Numbered from the stretch's first letter, positions 24,149-33,408 are shown. The stretch: 64,000 bases of DNA from an uncultured Chloroflexales bacterium (GCA_937902315.1 CALGUG010000059.1:310001-374000); one strand, 5' to 3'. Notes: generated by a model not told the origin, from the letters alone. Translations and numbers: made by a program.

Positions 24149-25567
24149 TTATCCTCCTTCAAGCGAGACGCGCTCCGCCAACTGCACTAAGGCGTCGCTG
24201 CCGCCCACATTACCGGGGAAGACCACATAACTCAGGCCCGGGAAGGCGCTCTCTTCGCCCAGCCGCCAGACCGGAACGCCGGGCAGCACCTGCCCCAGAA
24301 CCGTGGCGCGCTTTACGCCCAGGCCGCGCGTCGCCAGATCGCTCGATGTAATGCCGCCCTTGGCGACCATCCAGCGCGGGCGCACCTTCAGCCCTCGCAC
24401 CAAGTCGCACAGGCTCTCCGATACCGTCGCACCGATCGCTAAGCTCTGCTTGGCGTCTTCGCCGCGCAGCAACTCGCGACTCGTCATCACCAACTGATCG
24501 CGCCCCGCCAGCAGTCCGGCTTCCAGCTGTGCGCGACAGCGCGCGATCAGTTCGTCACGCCGCTCGGAGAGCAGCTCCTGCACAGGCAGCTCTAGGCAAT
24601 CGAGCTCGACGCGGCGGCGCAGCTCTTCGACCTGCTTGGTGGTGGTCGGCACATAGGAGCCAACCACAAACAGACCGCCGCGCTCGCTCTCCGCGACGAG
24701 CTCCTCGCGAGTCAGCAAGGGGCGCGGCGCGATTCCGGCCCGCTGCGCCACAAAGGAGGCCGCCGTGCGGTAGAGGTAGCGCCGCCCACGCCGTTCGCTC
24801 AGCAACAGACCGACGCTGAAACAGGCCAGATCCTCGTTGCAGGCCGACTCGACCACGCAGACGCTGCCCTGTGGCAGGCTGTCGAGGGCCGCCGCCACCG
24901 CCTCGGGGCCGCCGCGCCGGATCAGCTCTAGGCCGATCACCTGCACCTCGCTGGCTTTGATCTCCCCGCCGCTCTTCTCTTCGACCCACTCGCGCAGGTT
25001 CGAGGAGCGGTAGCCAAAGGCCGCGTCGCGCGCGAATTCGGTCTCGCCAGCAGGCACCAGACGCTCGCCCTGCGTCACGTAGTGGATCTGGTTGATGGTT
25101 AAACGCCCACCCTCGGCGAAAAAGGGTATCAGCAGCCAAGCATCGACAGATTGCTCTAAGGTCGGCTCGAGCGCACCTAGTTCGAGCGGGAAGTGGCCGC
25201 GCAACGTCGAGTCGCTGCGGCTCACGACGCGATAGCTTCTGCCTGCTTTGCGGGCCGCTTCTCGCAAGTTTGTGCCGATCTCTCGCGTCAGGGCCTCGGC
25301 CTGTTCGGGGACGAGGCTGCGCGAATTGGTCAGGATGTAAAAGACGGCCGGACGACGAGCGAACTCTTCCGCTAGGCGCTCGACGCTCCAGTCTGTCAAG
25401 ACTACTACAGAGTGTACCGTTTGGGTGCCCGTTGGGTCATCATCGAGCACCACTAAGCTTTGATCGAGATCGGCCAATAGTGCTGCTTTCTGTGCTGTTA
25501 GCTCGCCCTGCCAGATGGGTGGCAAGCTCGCCAATAAACGCTCTTTGTTGTGAATCTGTGCGCTCAT
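24149..25567 (-). CDS. Four-carbon acid-sugar kinase family protein (DUF1537/OtnK-like)
   Basis: The 472-residue protein opens its N-terminal domain with LVVLDDDPTGTQTVHSVVVLT and has VSRSDSTLRGHFPLE, both hallmarks of the DUF1537 family. The C-terminal nucleotide-binding domain has VAKGGITSSDLATRGLG and FPGNVGGSDALV. Family members phosphorylate 3-oxo-tetronates or related acid sugars with ATP. The gene lies between an Lrp-type regulator (28 bases upstream) and a class II aldolase (2 bases downstream), so a small catabolic operon is likely. The dehydrogenase and isomerase usually found with it are not adjacent. The GC content of these two genes is visibly higher than that of their neighbours, which could mean horizontal gain. 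Confidence 0.9.
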   Translation of the reverse strand: MSAQIHNKERLLASLPPIWQGELTAQKAALLADLDQSLVVLDDDPTGTQTVHSVVVLTDWSVERLAEEFARRPAVFYILTNSRSLVPEQAEALTREIGTNLREAARKAGRSYRVVSRSDSTLRGHFPLELGALEPTLEQSVDAWLLIPFFAEGGRLTINQIHYVTQGERLVPAGETEFARDAAFGYRSSNLREWVEEKSGGEIKASEVQVIGLELIRRGGPEAVAAALDSLPQGSVCVVESACNEDLACFSVGLLLSERRGRRYLYRTAASFVAQRAGIAPRPLLTREELVAESERGGLFVVGSYVPTTTKQVEELRRRVELDCLELPVQELLSERRDELIARCRAQLEAGLLAGRDQLVMTSRELLRGEDAKQSLAIGATVSESLCDLVRGLKVRPRWMVAKGGITSSDLATRGLGVKRATVLGQVLPGVPVWRLGEESAFPGLSYVVFPGNVGGSDALVQLAERVSLEGG

Positions 25568-25595
25568 GCAACGCTCCTTTGCGTATCGTGTCTGC

Positions 25596-26084
25596 TTAAG
25601 TGAGTAAGACGCGCGCCGAGGGTTGTTCGCCCCAATCGTAACTATACTTGCTCAATTTTAAGATCTGCCATGCTTCGACTTTGCGCACGCCTTCGAGTCT
25701 GCTTAGACAGTCGTTTAAGAAGTTCAAGAGCTCTTCTGGGTCGGGCATCCAAACTTCGATCATCATATCGTAGCTGCCAATGGTCAAACCGATAAAGCGT
25801 ACCTCTGGCATGGCTTGCAAGGCCGCTTCGATCGAACGTTGTTGGCTGCGGTCGATCTGCACGCCCACCAGGGCTACACTGTGATAGCCCAATACGAAGG
25901 GCGAGACGACCGCGACGACTCGCATCAGGCCTAGATCGAGCAAGCGATCGATGCGGCGGCGCACTGTCGCTTCGCTGCTATGCACGCGCGCCGCGATCGC
26001 ACGGTTGGTCAAACGCGCATCTTCTTGTAACAGCGCCAAAATCGCTCGGTCGAGCTCGTCGAGCTGTTTGTTGGTCTGTGTCAT
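25596..26084 (-). CDS. Lrp/AsnC-family transcriptional regulator
   Basis: The 162-residue protein has an N-terminal winged helix-turn-helix (LDELDRAILALLQEDARLTNRAIAARVHSSEATVRRRIDRLL) and a C-terminal RAM ligand-binding domain (VALVGVQIDRSQQRSIEAALQAMPEVRFIGLTIGSYDMMIEVW). Such proteins form octamers or higher assemblies and sense amino acids or other small molecules. It precedes the kinase and aldolase genes on the same strand and is probably their local regulator. The divergent SugE gene begins 157 bases away, so it could control both. ATG 26084 has AGGAGC-type bases upstream in CTAGGAGCCTGAG. Confidence 0.9.
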   Translation of the reverse strand: MTQTNKQLDELDRAILALLQEDARLTNRAIAARVHSSEATVRRRIDRLLDLGLMRVVAVVSPFVLGYHSVALVGVQIDRSQQRSIEAALQAMPEVRFIGLTIGSYDMMIEVWMPDPEELLNFLNDCLSRLEGVRKVEAWQILKLSKYSYDWGEQPSARVLLT

Positions 26085-26194
26085 CTCAGGCTCCTAGGTT
26101 CACGAAGAATGCTTCTACTCAGTGTACGACGAAAATCGAACAAATGCCCGCCAAAAAATGACGCAATCAGTCAAAACTGTGACGCAAAACGTAC

Positions 26195-26200
26195 TATACT
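26195..26200 (+). promoter_or_regulatory. Probable -10 box upstream of the SugE gene
   Basis: TATACT lies 41 bases before the chosen start codon, within the 157-base divergent region. A weak TGTGAC-like -35 lies upstream. I looked for guanidine riboswitch features (paired ACGR loops of type II) and did not find them. Confidence 0.45.
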
Positions 26201-26241
26201 CTAGTGGTGTTCGTCGTTTCATAATCAGAGGAGTGAAGATC

Positions 26242-26562
26242 GTGGCTTGGATCACGCTTTTTATCGCTGGTTTACTCGAAGTAGGCTGGGCGATTGGTTT
26301 GAAATATAGCGAGAGCTTCTCGAAACTTGGCCCGAGCGTAGCAACCGTTGCGATGATGATCGCAAGTTTTTATTTTTTGGGCCTTTCGTTGCGCACCCTG
26401 CCCTTGGGCACAGCCTATGCCATTTGGACGGGTATCGGTACGGCTGGCACCGTGGTCTTGGGCATCTATCTCTTCAAAGAGCCGGTCGAGCCGATGCGTC
26501 TAGCCTGTATCGCCTTGATTATCGCCGGTGTGGCTGGCTTACGCTTCCTTTCGCCCGAATAG
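26242..26562 (+). CDS. sugE: SMR-family exporter, SugE/Gdx-like
   Basis: The 106-residue protein has four transmembrane helices. Its start, AWITLFIAGLLEVGWAIGLKY, aligns with E. coli SugE (MSWIILVIAGLLEV), including the essential Glu13. Later, TAYAIWTGIGTAGTV and PMRLACIALIIAGVAGLRF are typical. GTG 26242 was chosen because GAGGAG lies about 8 bases upstream; the frame is open further up but gives an unrelated extension. The SugE (Gdx) branch exports guanidinium in exchange for protons; other SMR proteins export quaternary ammonium compounds. A dimer in the cytoplasmic membrane is expected. A hairpin at 26661-26690 probably ends its transcript. Confidence 0.9.
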   Translation: MAWITLFIAGLLEVGWAIGLKYSESFSKLGPSVATVAMMIASFYFLGLSLRTLPLGTAYAIWTGIGTAGTVVLGIYLFKEPVEPMRLACIALIIAGVAGLRFLSPE

Positions 26563-26660
26563 GCGCGCCCGCAGATCGGGCCTGTTCGACGCTAGCTCAG
26601 GCTCGCTAGGCTGAAAGCGCTTCGTGGCTTGCACGTTACAGCCTCAAGCTTGATGGTTTG

Positions 26661-26690
26661 AAGTGGTTTAGCCGCAAGGCTAAGCCACTT
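26661..26690 (+). terminator. Hairpin terminator after the SugE gene
   Basis: A 13-bp stem with one wobble, AAGTGGTTTAGCC (26661-26673) with GGCTAAGCCACTT (26678-26690), loop GCAA, followed by TCTGTTATTT. The rest of the 300-base gap up to 26869 holds nothing I can identify. Confidence 0.7.
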
Positions 26691-26869
26691 TCTGTTATTT
26701 GCTAGCCCTCGCTTTTTCAGCGCCCTGCGAAGGCAAATTCCCGCTACGAAACTGCAAAACTGGGCTAAAAACACTGCCAGCAATGCTCTGAAGACTCGTA
26801 TAATGCGAGGACTAACTTTCGCTAAGCTGGGGTATTCGCTTCAATGAGATTTGAAAGGAAATGCCTTCC

Positions 26870-28267
26870 ATGTCGAACCAGTCTTTGGCACAACAGACCG
26901 ATGTCGCTTTGGCGATAGACTTCTTTAGGCAATGGGTGCAGGCCCAAATGGCTATTCGCGAACAGCCGGGCATCTCGATCGCCGTCGCTTACGACCAAGA
27001 CCTGATCTGGGCCGAGGGTTTTGGCTATGCCGATGTCGAAAAGCAGATTCCGGCTACCCCGCAGACCATCTACCGAATCGCTTCGATCACCAAACTGTTC
27101 ACCAGCACCGCGATTGTACAACTGCGCGACGCGGGTAAGCTCCAGCTCGATGATCCGGTCGAGAAGCATCTGCCTTGGTTTAAGGTTCAATCTTCCTATG
27201 AGCATGAAGCGCCTGTCACCATTCGCAACCTCTTGACTCATACCGCTGGTCTGCCGCGCGAGGCGAATTTCCCCTACTGGTCGACGCTCGAGTTCCCAAC
27301 AAAAGAAGAGATTATGGCAGCCCTGCCAGACCAGCGCTTCTGTTATCCGCCCTATACCCGCTGGAAGTATTCCAATCTCGGTTTGGCGCTGGCGGGCTAT
27401 ATCGTCGAGGCGGTCAGCGGCCAGTCCTACGATGACTATATCCAAGAGCATATCCTCGATCCGCTGGGCATGACCTCGACCAGCGTCCATCTGAGCGAAG
27501 AGCATATGCAGCGTTTGGCTACGGGCTATAGTCGCCGTCTTCCGGGTCAGCCGCGCAGCGTTGTGCCCTTCACTGAATCCGCAGGTATCACCCCGGCCGC
27601 CAATATGGCTTCCACCGTCGAAGATCTGGTGCGTTTTGCCGCTCTGCAGTACCGCAATGCTCCCGCCGATAACGCTCAGCAGATCTTGTCGGGCTCGAGC
27701 CTGCGTGAGATGCACCGCGTTCAGTGGCTGGCCGACAACTGGACCCACGGTTGGGGCCTCGGTTTTTCCATTACGCGGGTTGATGGGCGCACCCGCCACG
27801 GTCACGGCGGCTCGTTGACGGGCTACCGCACCCAGCTCTCCTTCAGCCTCAAAGAGAAGATCACGATTGTGGTGATGACCAACGCCAACGATGGCATGCC
27901 CGATCTCTATGTCGAACAGGCTTGGAAGATCCTCGCCCCGGCGATTGTGAAGGCCACTACGCCTCCGCCTTCGCCCGTATCGCTTGAAGGTCTGGAGCGT
28001 TATGTCGGCCTCTATCGCAGCTCGTGGGGCGATCTGCAAGTCGCGCTTCGGCCGAGCGGGCTGGTGCTCTTCGCGCCCAACGCTCTCGATCCGCTCTCTA
28101 CCGTTATGACGCTGACCAAGGTTGGCGAGCACACCTTCCTGACCGATAGCGACGATGGCTACGCCACCAATGCCGAGCTGGCGGTCTTTGAGCTAGATGA
28201 AACGGGCACACCGACCCGCCTGACGATCGGCACCACCTACAGCGACTACGTTGGCAAGCACTTTTAA
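26870..28267 (+). CDS. Serine hydrolase, class C beta-lactamase/esterase family
   Basis: The 465-residue protein has the three catalytic elements of the penicillin-binding-protein-like hydrolases: S72-I-T-K75, YSN (in RWKYSNLGLALAGYI) and HGHGG. LLTHTAGLP is another family mark. The last ~110 residues form a separate beta-rich domain (VSLEGLERYVGLYRSSWGDLQV... to YVGKHF) of the lipocalin-like kind often fused to these enzymes. No signal peptide is visible, so it is likely cytoplasmic. ATG 26870 was preferred to ATG 26861 because AAGGAA ends 10 bases before it. Substrates may be esters, peptides or beta-lactams; the family is too broad to say. Confidence 0.87.
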   Translation: MSNQSLAQQTDVALAIDFFRQWVQAQMAIREQPGISIAVAYDQDLIWAEGFGYADVEKQIPATPQTIYRIASITKLFTSTAIVQLRDAGKLQLDDPVEKHLPWFKVQSSYEHEAPVTIRNLLTHTAGLPREANFPYWSTLEFPTKEEIMAALPDQRFCYPPYTRWKYSNLGLALAGYIVEAVSGQSYDDYIQEHILDPLGMTSTSVHLSEEHMQRLATGYSRRLPGQPRSVVPFTESAGITPAANMASTVEDLVRFAALQYRNAPADNAQQILSGSSLREMHRVQWLADNWTHGWGLGFSITRVDGRTRHGHGGSLTGYRTQLSFSLKEKITIVVMTNANDGMPDLYVEQAWKILAPAIVKATTPPPSPVSLEGLERYVGLYRSSWGDLQVALRPSGLVLFAPNALDPLSTVMTLTKVGEHTFLTDSDDGYATNAELAVFELDETGTPTRLTIGTTYSDYVGKHF

Positions 28268-28329
28268 GCCGTCTTAGCTCGGCGCTGTGCCTTGAGAACG
28301 AGCAGATAAACGATCGGGCGCTGACAATG

Positions 28330-28371
28330 AAAGAGAGGGAGTGCCGCTATTCAAGCGCTCCCTCTCTTTTT
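28330..28371 (+). terminator. Rho-independent terminator
   Basis: AAAGAGAGGGAG (28330-28341) pairs with CTCCCTCTCTTT (28358-28369) and is followed by TTG and more T. It lies 63 bases after the serine hydrolase stop codon. Confidence 0.88.
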
Positions 28372-28541
28372 GTTCGTTGTTCTGACTGAGAAATGTGGTG
28401 TACAGTGGAAGAAATGCCTGTACCGCTGAATTTTAACAGTGTACTACCAACTTATGCCAAAGGACTACCAACTTTTTACAGTGTACCGCTGATGACTAGT
28501 TGCATGCAGGGCAAATCTGTTGCGAGATCGGTTTGTAATGA

Positions 28542-28706
28542 TACGAAATTCGTTTGAATTGTCGGCTTTGGGAGCGCTTTCGGCACACTGCTACCAGCCT
28601 CGTTTGTTGGGCGGGATGGTAATAGCCGTAGGCGGACGCGCCAAGCAACGAATGAAAGGGAAAGACCTCGCCGCAGCAATCTGAAGAAAGCAAGCAGATT
28701 TGCTAT
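28542..28706 (+). mobile_element. MITE-like element, family B, near complete (165 bp)
   Basis: The ends are ATACGAAATTCGTTT (28542-28556) and AAGCAGATTTGCTAT (28692-28706), diverged from the reference copy at 10352. The core ATAGCCGTAGGCGGACGCG lies at 28622-28640. Confidence 0.75.
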
Positions 28707-28761
28707 GAGCTGGATCGTGCTGCTTCTGTGTTGTCCTTCACAATCTCTGCAGAGTTTCAAG

Positions 28762-28767
28762 TATAAT
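28762..28767 (+). promoter_or_regulatory. Probable -10 box of the histidine phosphatase gene
   Basis: A consensus TATAAT lies 75 bases before the start codon. The best -35 candidate is TTCACA, 19 bases upstream, which is weak. Confidence 0.5.
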
Positions 28768-28842
28768 AGCCTCGGAATAGCGCCTTTACTATTCTCCTAG
28801 CCGACAATACACAACTGGAACACCAGTGAGGAGTTATACACG

Positions 28843-29484
28843 ATGCGAATGATTATTGTGCGCCACGGCGAGAGCGAATGGAACCGCATCAATCGCTATC
28901 AGGGTCAAGCAGATGTCGCTCTTTCTGACCTTGGCAAGCGTCAGGCGGAAGCTCTTGCTCAGCGGTTGCGCAACGAGAAGTTTGACGCGATTTTTGCAAG
29001 CCCCTTGCAGCGCGCCCGACACACTGCCGAAGCGATCCACGCCTATCACCCCGATGTGCCATTCTACGCCGAACCCGCCATTATGGAGATCAACCATGGC
29101 TTGTGGGAGGGCAAATATTACCACGAAATCGTAGCCGAGTATGGCGACGGTTTGCGCGAATGGCGCGAGCATCCCACCCGGGCGCAAATGCCGGGCGGCG
29201 AGAGTTTTAGCAATATCCTCAAGCGTGTGCTTGATTTCAAAGATTCTCTCTGTAAGAACTATGCCGATAAAACCGTGCTGGTCAGCACGCACGATGTGGT
29301 TGTGAAGATCTTGGTAGCTGACGCGCTCGGTATGAATATGGATCGTATCAACCGAATTTGGGTGACCAATGCCAGCATCAGCGTGATCGAATATGGCGAG
29401 CACCTGCCCTATCTGGTCAGTCTCAGCGAGGCCTGCCACTTGGGTCAGCTTGCCACCACCCGCGACAACCAACACGCGATCTAG
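28843..29484 (+). CDS. Histidine phosphatase superfamily protein (phosphoglycerate mutase-like)
   Basis: The 213-residue protein starts with the phosphohistidine motif MIIVRHGESEWN (R7-H8-G9) and has RYQGQADVALSDLGKRQAEALA, FASPLQRARHTAEAI, the acid residue region EINHGLWEGK and the second catalytic His in VLVSTHDVVVKIL. This fits the GpmB/CobC phosphatase branch rather than a true glycolytic mutase. The start has GAGGAG about 9 bases upstream. It is a single gene, with its own promoter (TATAAT at 28762) and no operon partner. The substrate could be a phospho-sugar, a nucleotide or adenosylcobalamin phosphate; the sequence does not decide. Confidence 0.88.
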   Translation: MRMIIVRHGESEWNRINRYQGQADVALSDLGKRQAEALAQRLRNEKFDAIFASPLQRARHTAEAIHAYHPDVPFYAEPAIMEINHGLWEGKYYHEIVAEYGDGLREWREHPTRAQMPGGESFSNILKRVLDFKDSLCKNYADKTVLVSTHDVVVKILVADALGMNMDRINRIWVTNASISVIEYGEHLPYLVSLSEACHLGQLATTRDNQHAI

Positions 29485-29579
29485 AGCTTGCTCTTTTCTG
29501 CTTTTAGCATACAAAACGAGCAGCAACGCGGCTGCTCGTCTTCTATTACGTTTTGCTGATGCAAAATCTTGCTGATCAC

Positions 29580-29725
29580 TTTGCAGCTCTTCTGGCGTTA
29601 AAGGCTCACTCCCAAGTAGGCTCTAACCGCGTCCGCCTCCGGCTACCAACATCCCGCCCACAACCCGACGTCCTTCTGTGTGCAGAAGCCGCCCCCAAAG
29701 CCAACAATGCAACAGCTTGAGTTAT
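29580..29725 (-). repeat. Decayed MITE-like element, family B
   Basis: The core is present in reverse at 29628-29646 as CGCGTCCGCCTCCGGCTAC (loop GGA instead of GTA). Neighbouring strings such as CAACATCCCGCCCACAA match the copy at 6307-6475. It fills most of the 270-base gap between converging genes. Confidence 0.6.
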
Positions 29726-29754
29726 GCCTTCCTTGTATTGCTCCTGAAGCAGCA

Positions 29755-32022
29755 CTAGTTAAGCAAAATCTGTTCATGCTCTAGGTTGTGCAGATCGTCT
29801 AGGGCGCGCTCGGCCTCGTGTTCCATCCCTAGGCGTTCAAACAACTCTACGCTCTCTTCAAAAGCTTTATAGGCGGCGCTGTACTCGAGCATACTGCGCT
29901 GATATTGGCCGTTGATCCAAGCGAACTCGGCCCGATGTACCCGTTCGGGATCGTGATCGATCAGGTTGCGGCAGCTTTCGAGCGCAGCAGCGGCGCTATC
30001 AAAGACCCGTTCTTCGAGCGCGATCTGAGCTAACCGCAGCGCGCCTTCGACCTGCGCGGCGATGTCGTTGATAGCTTCGGCATCGACCCGTAGCTCTTGG
30101 AAGAGTGCTCGGGCCGCTTCAAACTGCGCTTGAGCCAACAGACTGTTGGCGAGCCAGCGTCGCACTTGGAGCGCGTGCCACCTGCTGCGCGCTTGGGCGG
30201 GCGCTAGTAGCTCGTGCCAAAGTCCTTCCGCTCGCTGATGTTCGCCCTGTGCCGTAGCGTAGAGCGCTAAGGCTACTTGATACTCGAATATGCTATCGGG
30301 CTGCAAAGCGCCTTGGCTTGATTGAACAAACTGTTGGAGTTCGGCGAGTGGGCAGGCCGCTTGTTCAAGTTGTTTGTGCTTGCTCAAGATCTGAACGCTC
30401 TGGGCCAGCGCAACAACTACCCCATTCTGGTCGCCCAAACGTTGGGCAGCATCGCGCTGTCGACGCAGATTTTCGAGCACCTTGCTGGCCCACAAGCCGC
30501 GTAGGGTATAGAGCGGGCGCAAGCCTTCAATCAGCTTGATCAAGATTCGGTCGTTGCGATGGTCTTCGGCCCAGATGATCGCGCTCTGAATGGTTTCATA
30601 TTCTTGCTCTAAGGCTGCAAGCTGCTCGGGCGTCGCTCCATACTGGGGGCTCGAGTTGCTGAGCTCTAGGCACCACGTGAGCCAGCGCATGTGCAACTGC
30701 TCTTGCTGATAATCGGGCAGACAGGCGAACTGGCTGGTAGCAAATGCGCGCACCAAGGGGTGAAGACGATAGCGTGTCTGCTGGCCTTCGCTTTGTTCCT
30801 GTTCGAAGAGGGCCAGCTCTACCAAGCGTTGGCAGTGGCATTCGCAGCCCGCCAACGAGAGATCGGCGCAATAGGCAAGGGCCTCTTTGGAAGCGCTGAC
30901 GGGGAAGAAGGTTAGGGCGTAGAGCAGCATGCGAGCGGGTGTGTCGAGCAGGCGCCAACTGCGGCCCAACAACTCTTTGAACAGATCGACCTGACTGCTC
31001 GGCAGCTCGGCCTCAAGCAGAGCGCTATTCTGGTAGTAAAGCAGCCCAAAGGCTAATTCGAGTGCTTTGGCATTGCCGCCGATACGCTGTGCCAAGCGAT
31101 CTATTTCGGCGGGCTTGCCGTACAAATAATGATCCTTGTTGCGCGCTAGTCGGTCGCTCAACAGACTCTGAATTTCGCTGGTGTTCATGGGTCCAAGTTC
31201 GATGACGGCGCTATTGCTTAGGTTTGGCAACCTAAAGCGGCTGATCAGCAGGGCATGGCTCGGCTTCGGCAAGCGATCGAGCCAGTGTAAAAGCGCGTTG
31301 TCGCCAATGGTTTCTGCGTTGTCGATCACGATCAGCACTGCGTGACGGCGCAGCAGCTCTTCGCTTTTGCTTAGGGCTTCTTCCAAGGGCAGTAGTGCGA
31401 TCCCGGGATAATCTAAGACCTGTGCGATGCGCTCGACTAGCGAACGTAAACTGATCGAATTGGGTCGGTTATTGTCGCTGATCCAGACGCTAGCGCTGAA
31501 GAGCTTGGGAACCTGTTGACCATATTGCTGTTCGCTGGCGATATAGTGGGCTAAGGTGGTTTTGCCCATGCCGCTCAGGCTTACAAGTTGGCTGGTGCTA
31601 TGTTCGCTTTGCAAGCTCTTTACAACAGCGCGATAAGCCGAGCTGCGCATGACAAAGTGGCGATAGGAAGGAGGAGGAAGATTGGATTGCGAAAGGGCAG
31701 CATGGCTTGGAGGCTGTTCAGGCAGCAGGCGGGCGATGAGATCGCGCTTTGTCGAATCAGGTAGACGGGCCGCGTCGAGAAAGCGCTCAAGCCAGATTCG
31801 GCCGAGCAGCCCGCGACGGACGCAGGCTTCTGCTAAAAGTTCGATGCTGGCTGGGTCAGATGGCAGATAGCCAGCTTTGTAGCGTTGGAGTGTCACTCCA
31901 GCGATGTGTAGAGGAGCGCCAAGTTCTTCTTCGACTATCTGTTGGGTCTTACCTTCCAGATAGGCGATACTTGCCATACCTGCTTTGAGATGTCGGCCGA
32001 ATAGTTCGCTACGTTTCTCCAT
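29755..32022 (-). CDS. STAND ATPase regulator (NB-ARC plus TPR-like repeats)
   Basis: ATG 32022 was chosen because GAGGAAG lies just upstream; an in-frame start further up has no ribosome site. The 755-residue protein has an N-terminal ~100-residue helical region (VTLQRYKAGYLPSDPASIELLAEACVRRG..WLERFLDAARLPD), which looks like the divergent helix-turn-helix seen ahead of NB-ARC domains in Chloroflexota. Next come a P-loop (LVSLSGMGKTTLAHYI), a Walker B (LIVIDNAETI), sensor RFRLPNL and a GNAKALELA stretch, then ~350 residues of alpha-helical TPR-like repeats. STAND proteins act as ATP-driven switches that assemble on a ligand. It is convergent with the phosphatase gene and faces the AT-rich region. 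Its target is unknown. Confidence 0.83.
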   Translation of the reverse strand: MEKRSELFGRHLKAGMASIAYLEGKTQQIVEEELGAPLHIAGVTLQRYKAGYLPSDPASIELLAEACVRRGLLGRIWLERFLDAARLPDSTKRDLIARLLPEQPPSHAALSQSNLPPPSYRHFVMRSSAYRAVVKSLQSEHSTSQLVSLSGMGKTTLAHYIASEQQYGQQVPKLFSASVWISDNNRPNSISLRSLVERIAQVLDYPGIALLPLEEALSKSEELLRRHAVLIVIDNAETIGDNALLHWLDRLPKPSHALLISRFRLPNLSNSAVIELGPMNTSEIQSLLSDRLARNKDHYLYGKPAEIDRLAQRIGGNAKALELAFGLLYYQNSALLEAELPSSQVDLFKELLGRSWRLLDTPARMLLYALTFFPVSASKEALAYCADLSLAGCECHCQRLVELALFEQEQSEGQQTRYRLHPLVRAFATSQFACLPDYQQEQLHMRWLTWCLELSNSSPQYGATPEQLAALEQEYETIQSAIIWAEDHRNDRILIKLIEGLRPLYTLRGLWASKVLENLRRQRDAAQRLGDQNGVVVALAQSVQILSKHKQLEQAACPLAELQQFVQSSQGALQPDSIFEYQVALALYATAQGEHQRAEGLWHELLAPAQARSRWHALQVRRWLANSLLAQAQFEAARALFQELRVDAEAINDIAAQVEGALRLAQIALEERVFDSAAAALESCRNLIDHDPERVHRAEFAWINGQYQRSMLEYSAAYKAFEESVELFERLGMEHEAERALDDLHNLEHEQILLN

Positions 32023-33408
32023 ACTTCCTCTGTGTACGATCAGCTTATCTGTCGCGCTGCTTTCTAGCAGAAGCGCTCTGTTAAAAGGCGCTTGGCTCGC
32101 TTTAGCAAGCCAACAGGTAAACACCGAGCGTGCGCTGTGCTATCTGCAAGCGTGCTGAACTTCTTTTGATAGATAGCAAGTGTATCGAACGGATCTGTTT
32201 GCCCACTCTGTTACTGATCACTTCTCTTCTCAACGCTTACGATTCAGCCTTGTAACACAAGCCTCAAGCGGGCAAATCCCCGATCACTTTTCCAAAATAG
32301 CTGCGTTTTGTGCATTTCTGATTGGTAGAGAACTTGGAGCGTGTTGAGTTATGTGGAATGGATGAGTCCTCGAGCCGAGAGCACAACGAATCGAAAAAGC
32401 ATCGCTCAGGCGAAAATACAAGCGATGCTTAACTCAGGTATCAATAAAACTTATGGCACACATGCGAAAAAGAGTTGCTTATAGTCCTTACGGCTTGTAA
32501 CTGGCTTGGCCTGCACCTCAGGAGAAATGTTTTTATTCTATGAAAACAAAAACATTTTGGTAACAGCCGTTTGATAAAGTGAGAATGTCACATCTCTATT
32601 TCAGTATCATACCACACTCCATCAAGAAATAGATTGAGCTAACAAATAGTGTTGAGCCGTTAGTATTTGAGCGTGACGGATAGGAGTTTATCGCTCTCAA
32701 ACCCGTCTAGAAAGCGGGATGTTGTGTGGCGCTCGATTCTGCAAGCCGCTTAGCTTGAAGAGCATGCTTGTGTTTGGAGCGTGCATCGTTATATCTCGCC
32801 AGCGGCAAGCCGATCGTTTAATGTTCACCCCTTTTAGCTTTGGAGGAGCTTACCTAGAGTATAGCGAGCCTGTTGCTAATAGAATGAGGAGAAAAGATCT
32901 ACTGTTAAGGGGTCATAACTATTGGTATTGACCTTAAACTCGCAGAAGGCATATATAAGTTCTAAGATCGAAAGATATTGAGTACATCTAAGCATTTAAA
33001 GCGTTCTTCTGAAAGAAATGAACTAGCGGAGAAGAGAAGATCGTTTTTGCCATTTGTTAACTTTTAACGATATATAAATGTTTTTTGGAGCAACGAAGAC
33101 TTACTCAGATAGAGCAGATTTAGTATATTTATTCGAGTGAAGCTGCAAAGAACGATGTGAATTGTTGAATCTTGATTGTAATTGGTTAAATTTTAATAAA
33201 TTGTGGTTTTGTTTATTGCAATATAAAAAGCATGTATGATATCCTTAACAAAGGTGGACTACTAACTGTTCTCTTGTATTCGAAATAGTTTCGGTTATGA
33301 AGCGTGCATTCTTTTCGTGCCACTCTTTAAAGTAAGGTCTTTACTCAAGTGCGAAACAACATGTAAGTTACAGGGTAAACAACCTTTCGATCCAACTCCC
33401 AGGAATGC
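32023..33408. other. Long AT-rich stretch without a supported gene
   Basis: About 1.4 kb between the divergent STAND and sigma-like genes. It is clearly AT-rich from about 32930 to 33260. A hairpin (AAGCATCGCT 32397-32406 with AGCGATGCTT 32421-32430) lies in it. A 70-codon plus-strand frame at 32719-32931 has no ribosome site or recognisable product and was not called. No family A or B element was seen. A non-coding RNA or a decayed gene cannot be excluded. Confidence 0.6.

Larger units (their letters stand above)
28372..28842. other. Gap with repeats before the histidine phosphatase gene
   Basis: No gene is seen. A duplicated string (AGTGTACTACCAACTT and GACTACCAACTT...CAGTGTACC) occurs at about 28437-28492, then comes a family B element (28542-28706) and then the promoter region of the phosphatase gene. 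Confidence 0.6.

Noticed and set aside
26085..26241. Possible guanidine riboswitch before the SugE gene
   Set aside because: The expected paired ACGR loops of the guanidine-II type were not seen; a model search would be needed for the other classes.
26592..26783. 63-codon minus-strand frame after the SugE gene
   Set aside because: It spans the terminator hairpin at 26661-26690, so it is probably chance.
32719..32931. 70-codon frame on the plus strand in the AT-rich region
   Set aside because: No ribosome site, no recognisable domain and composition like the surrounding non-coding DNA.
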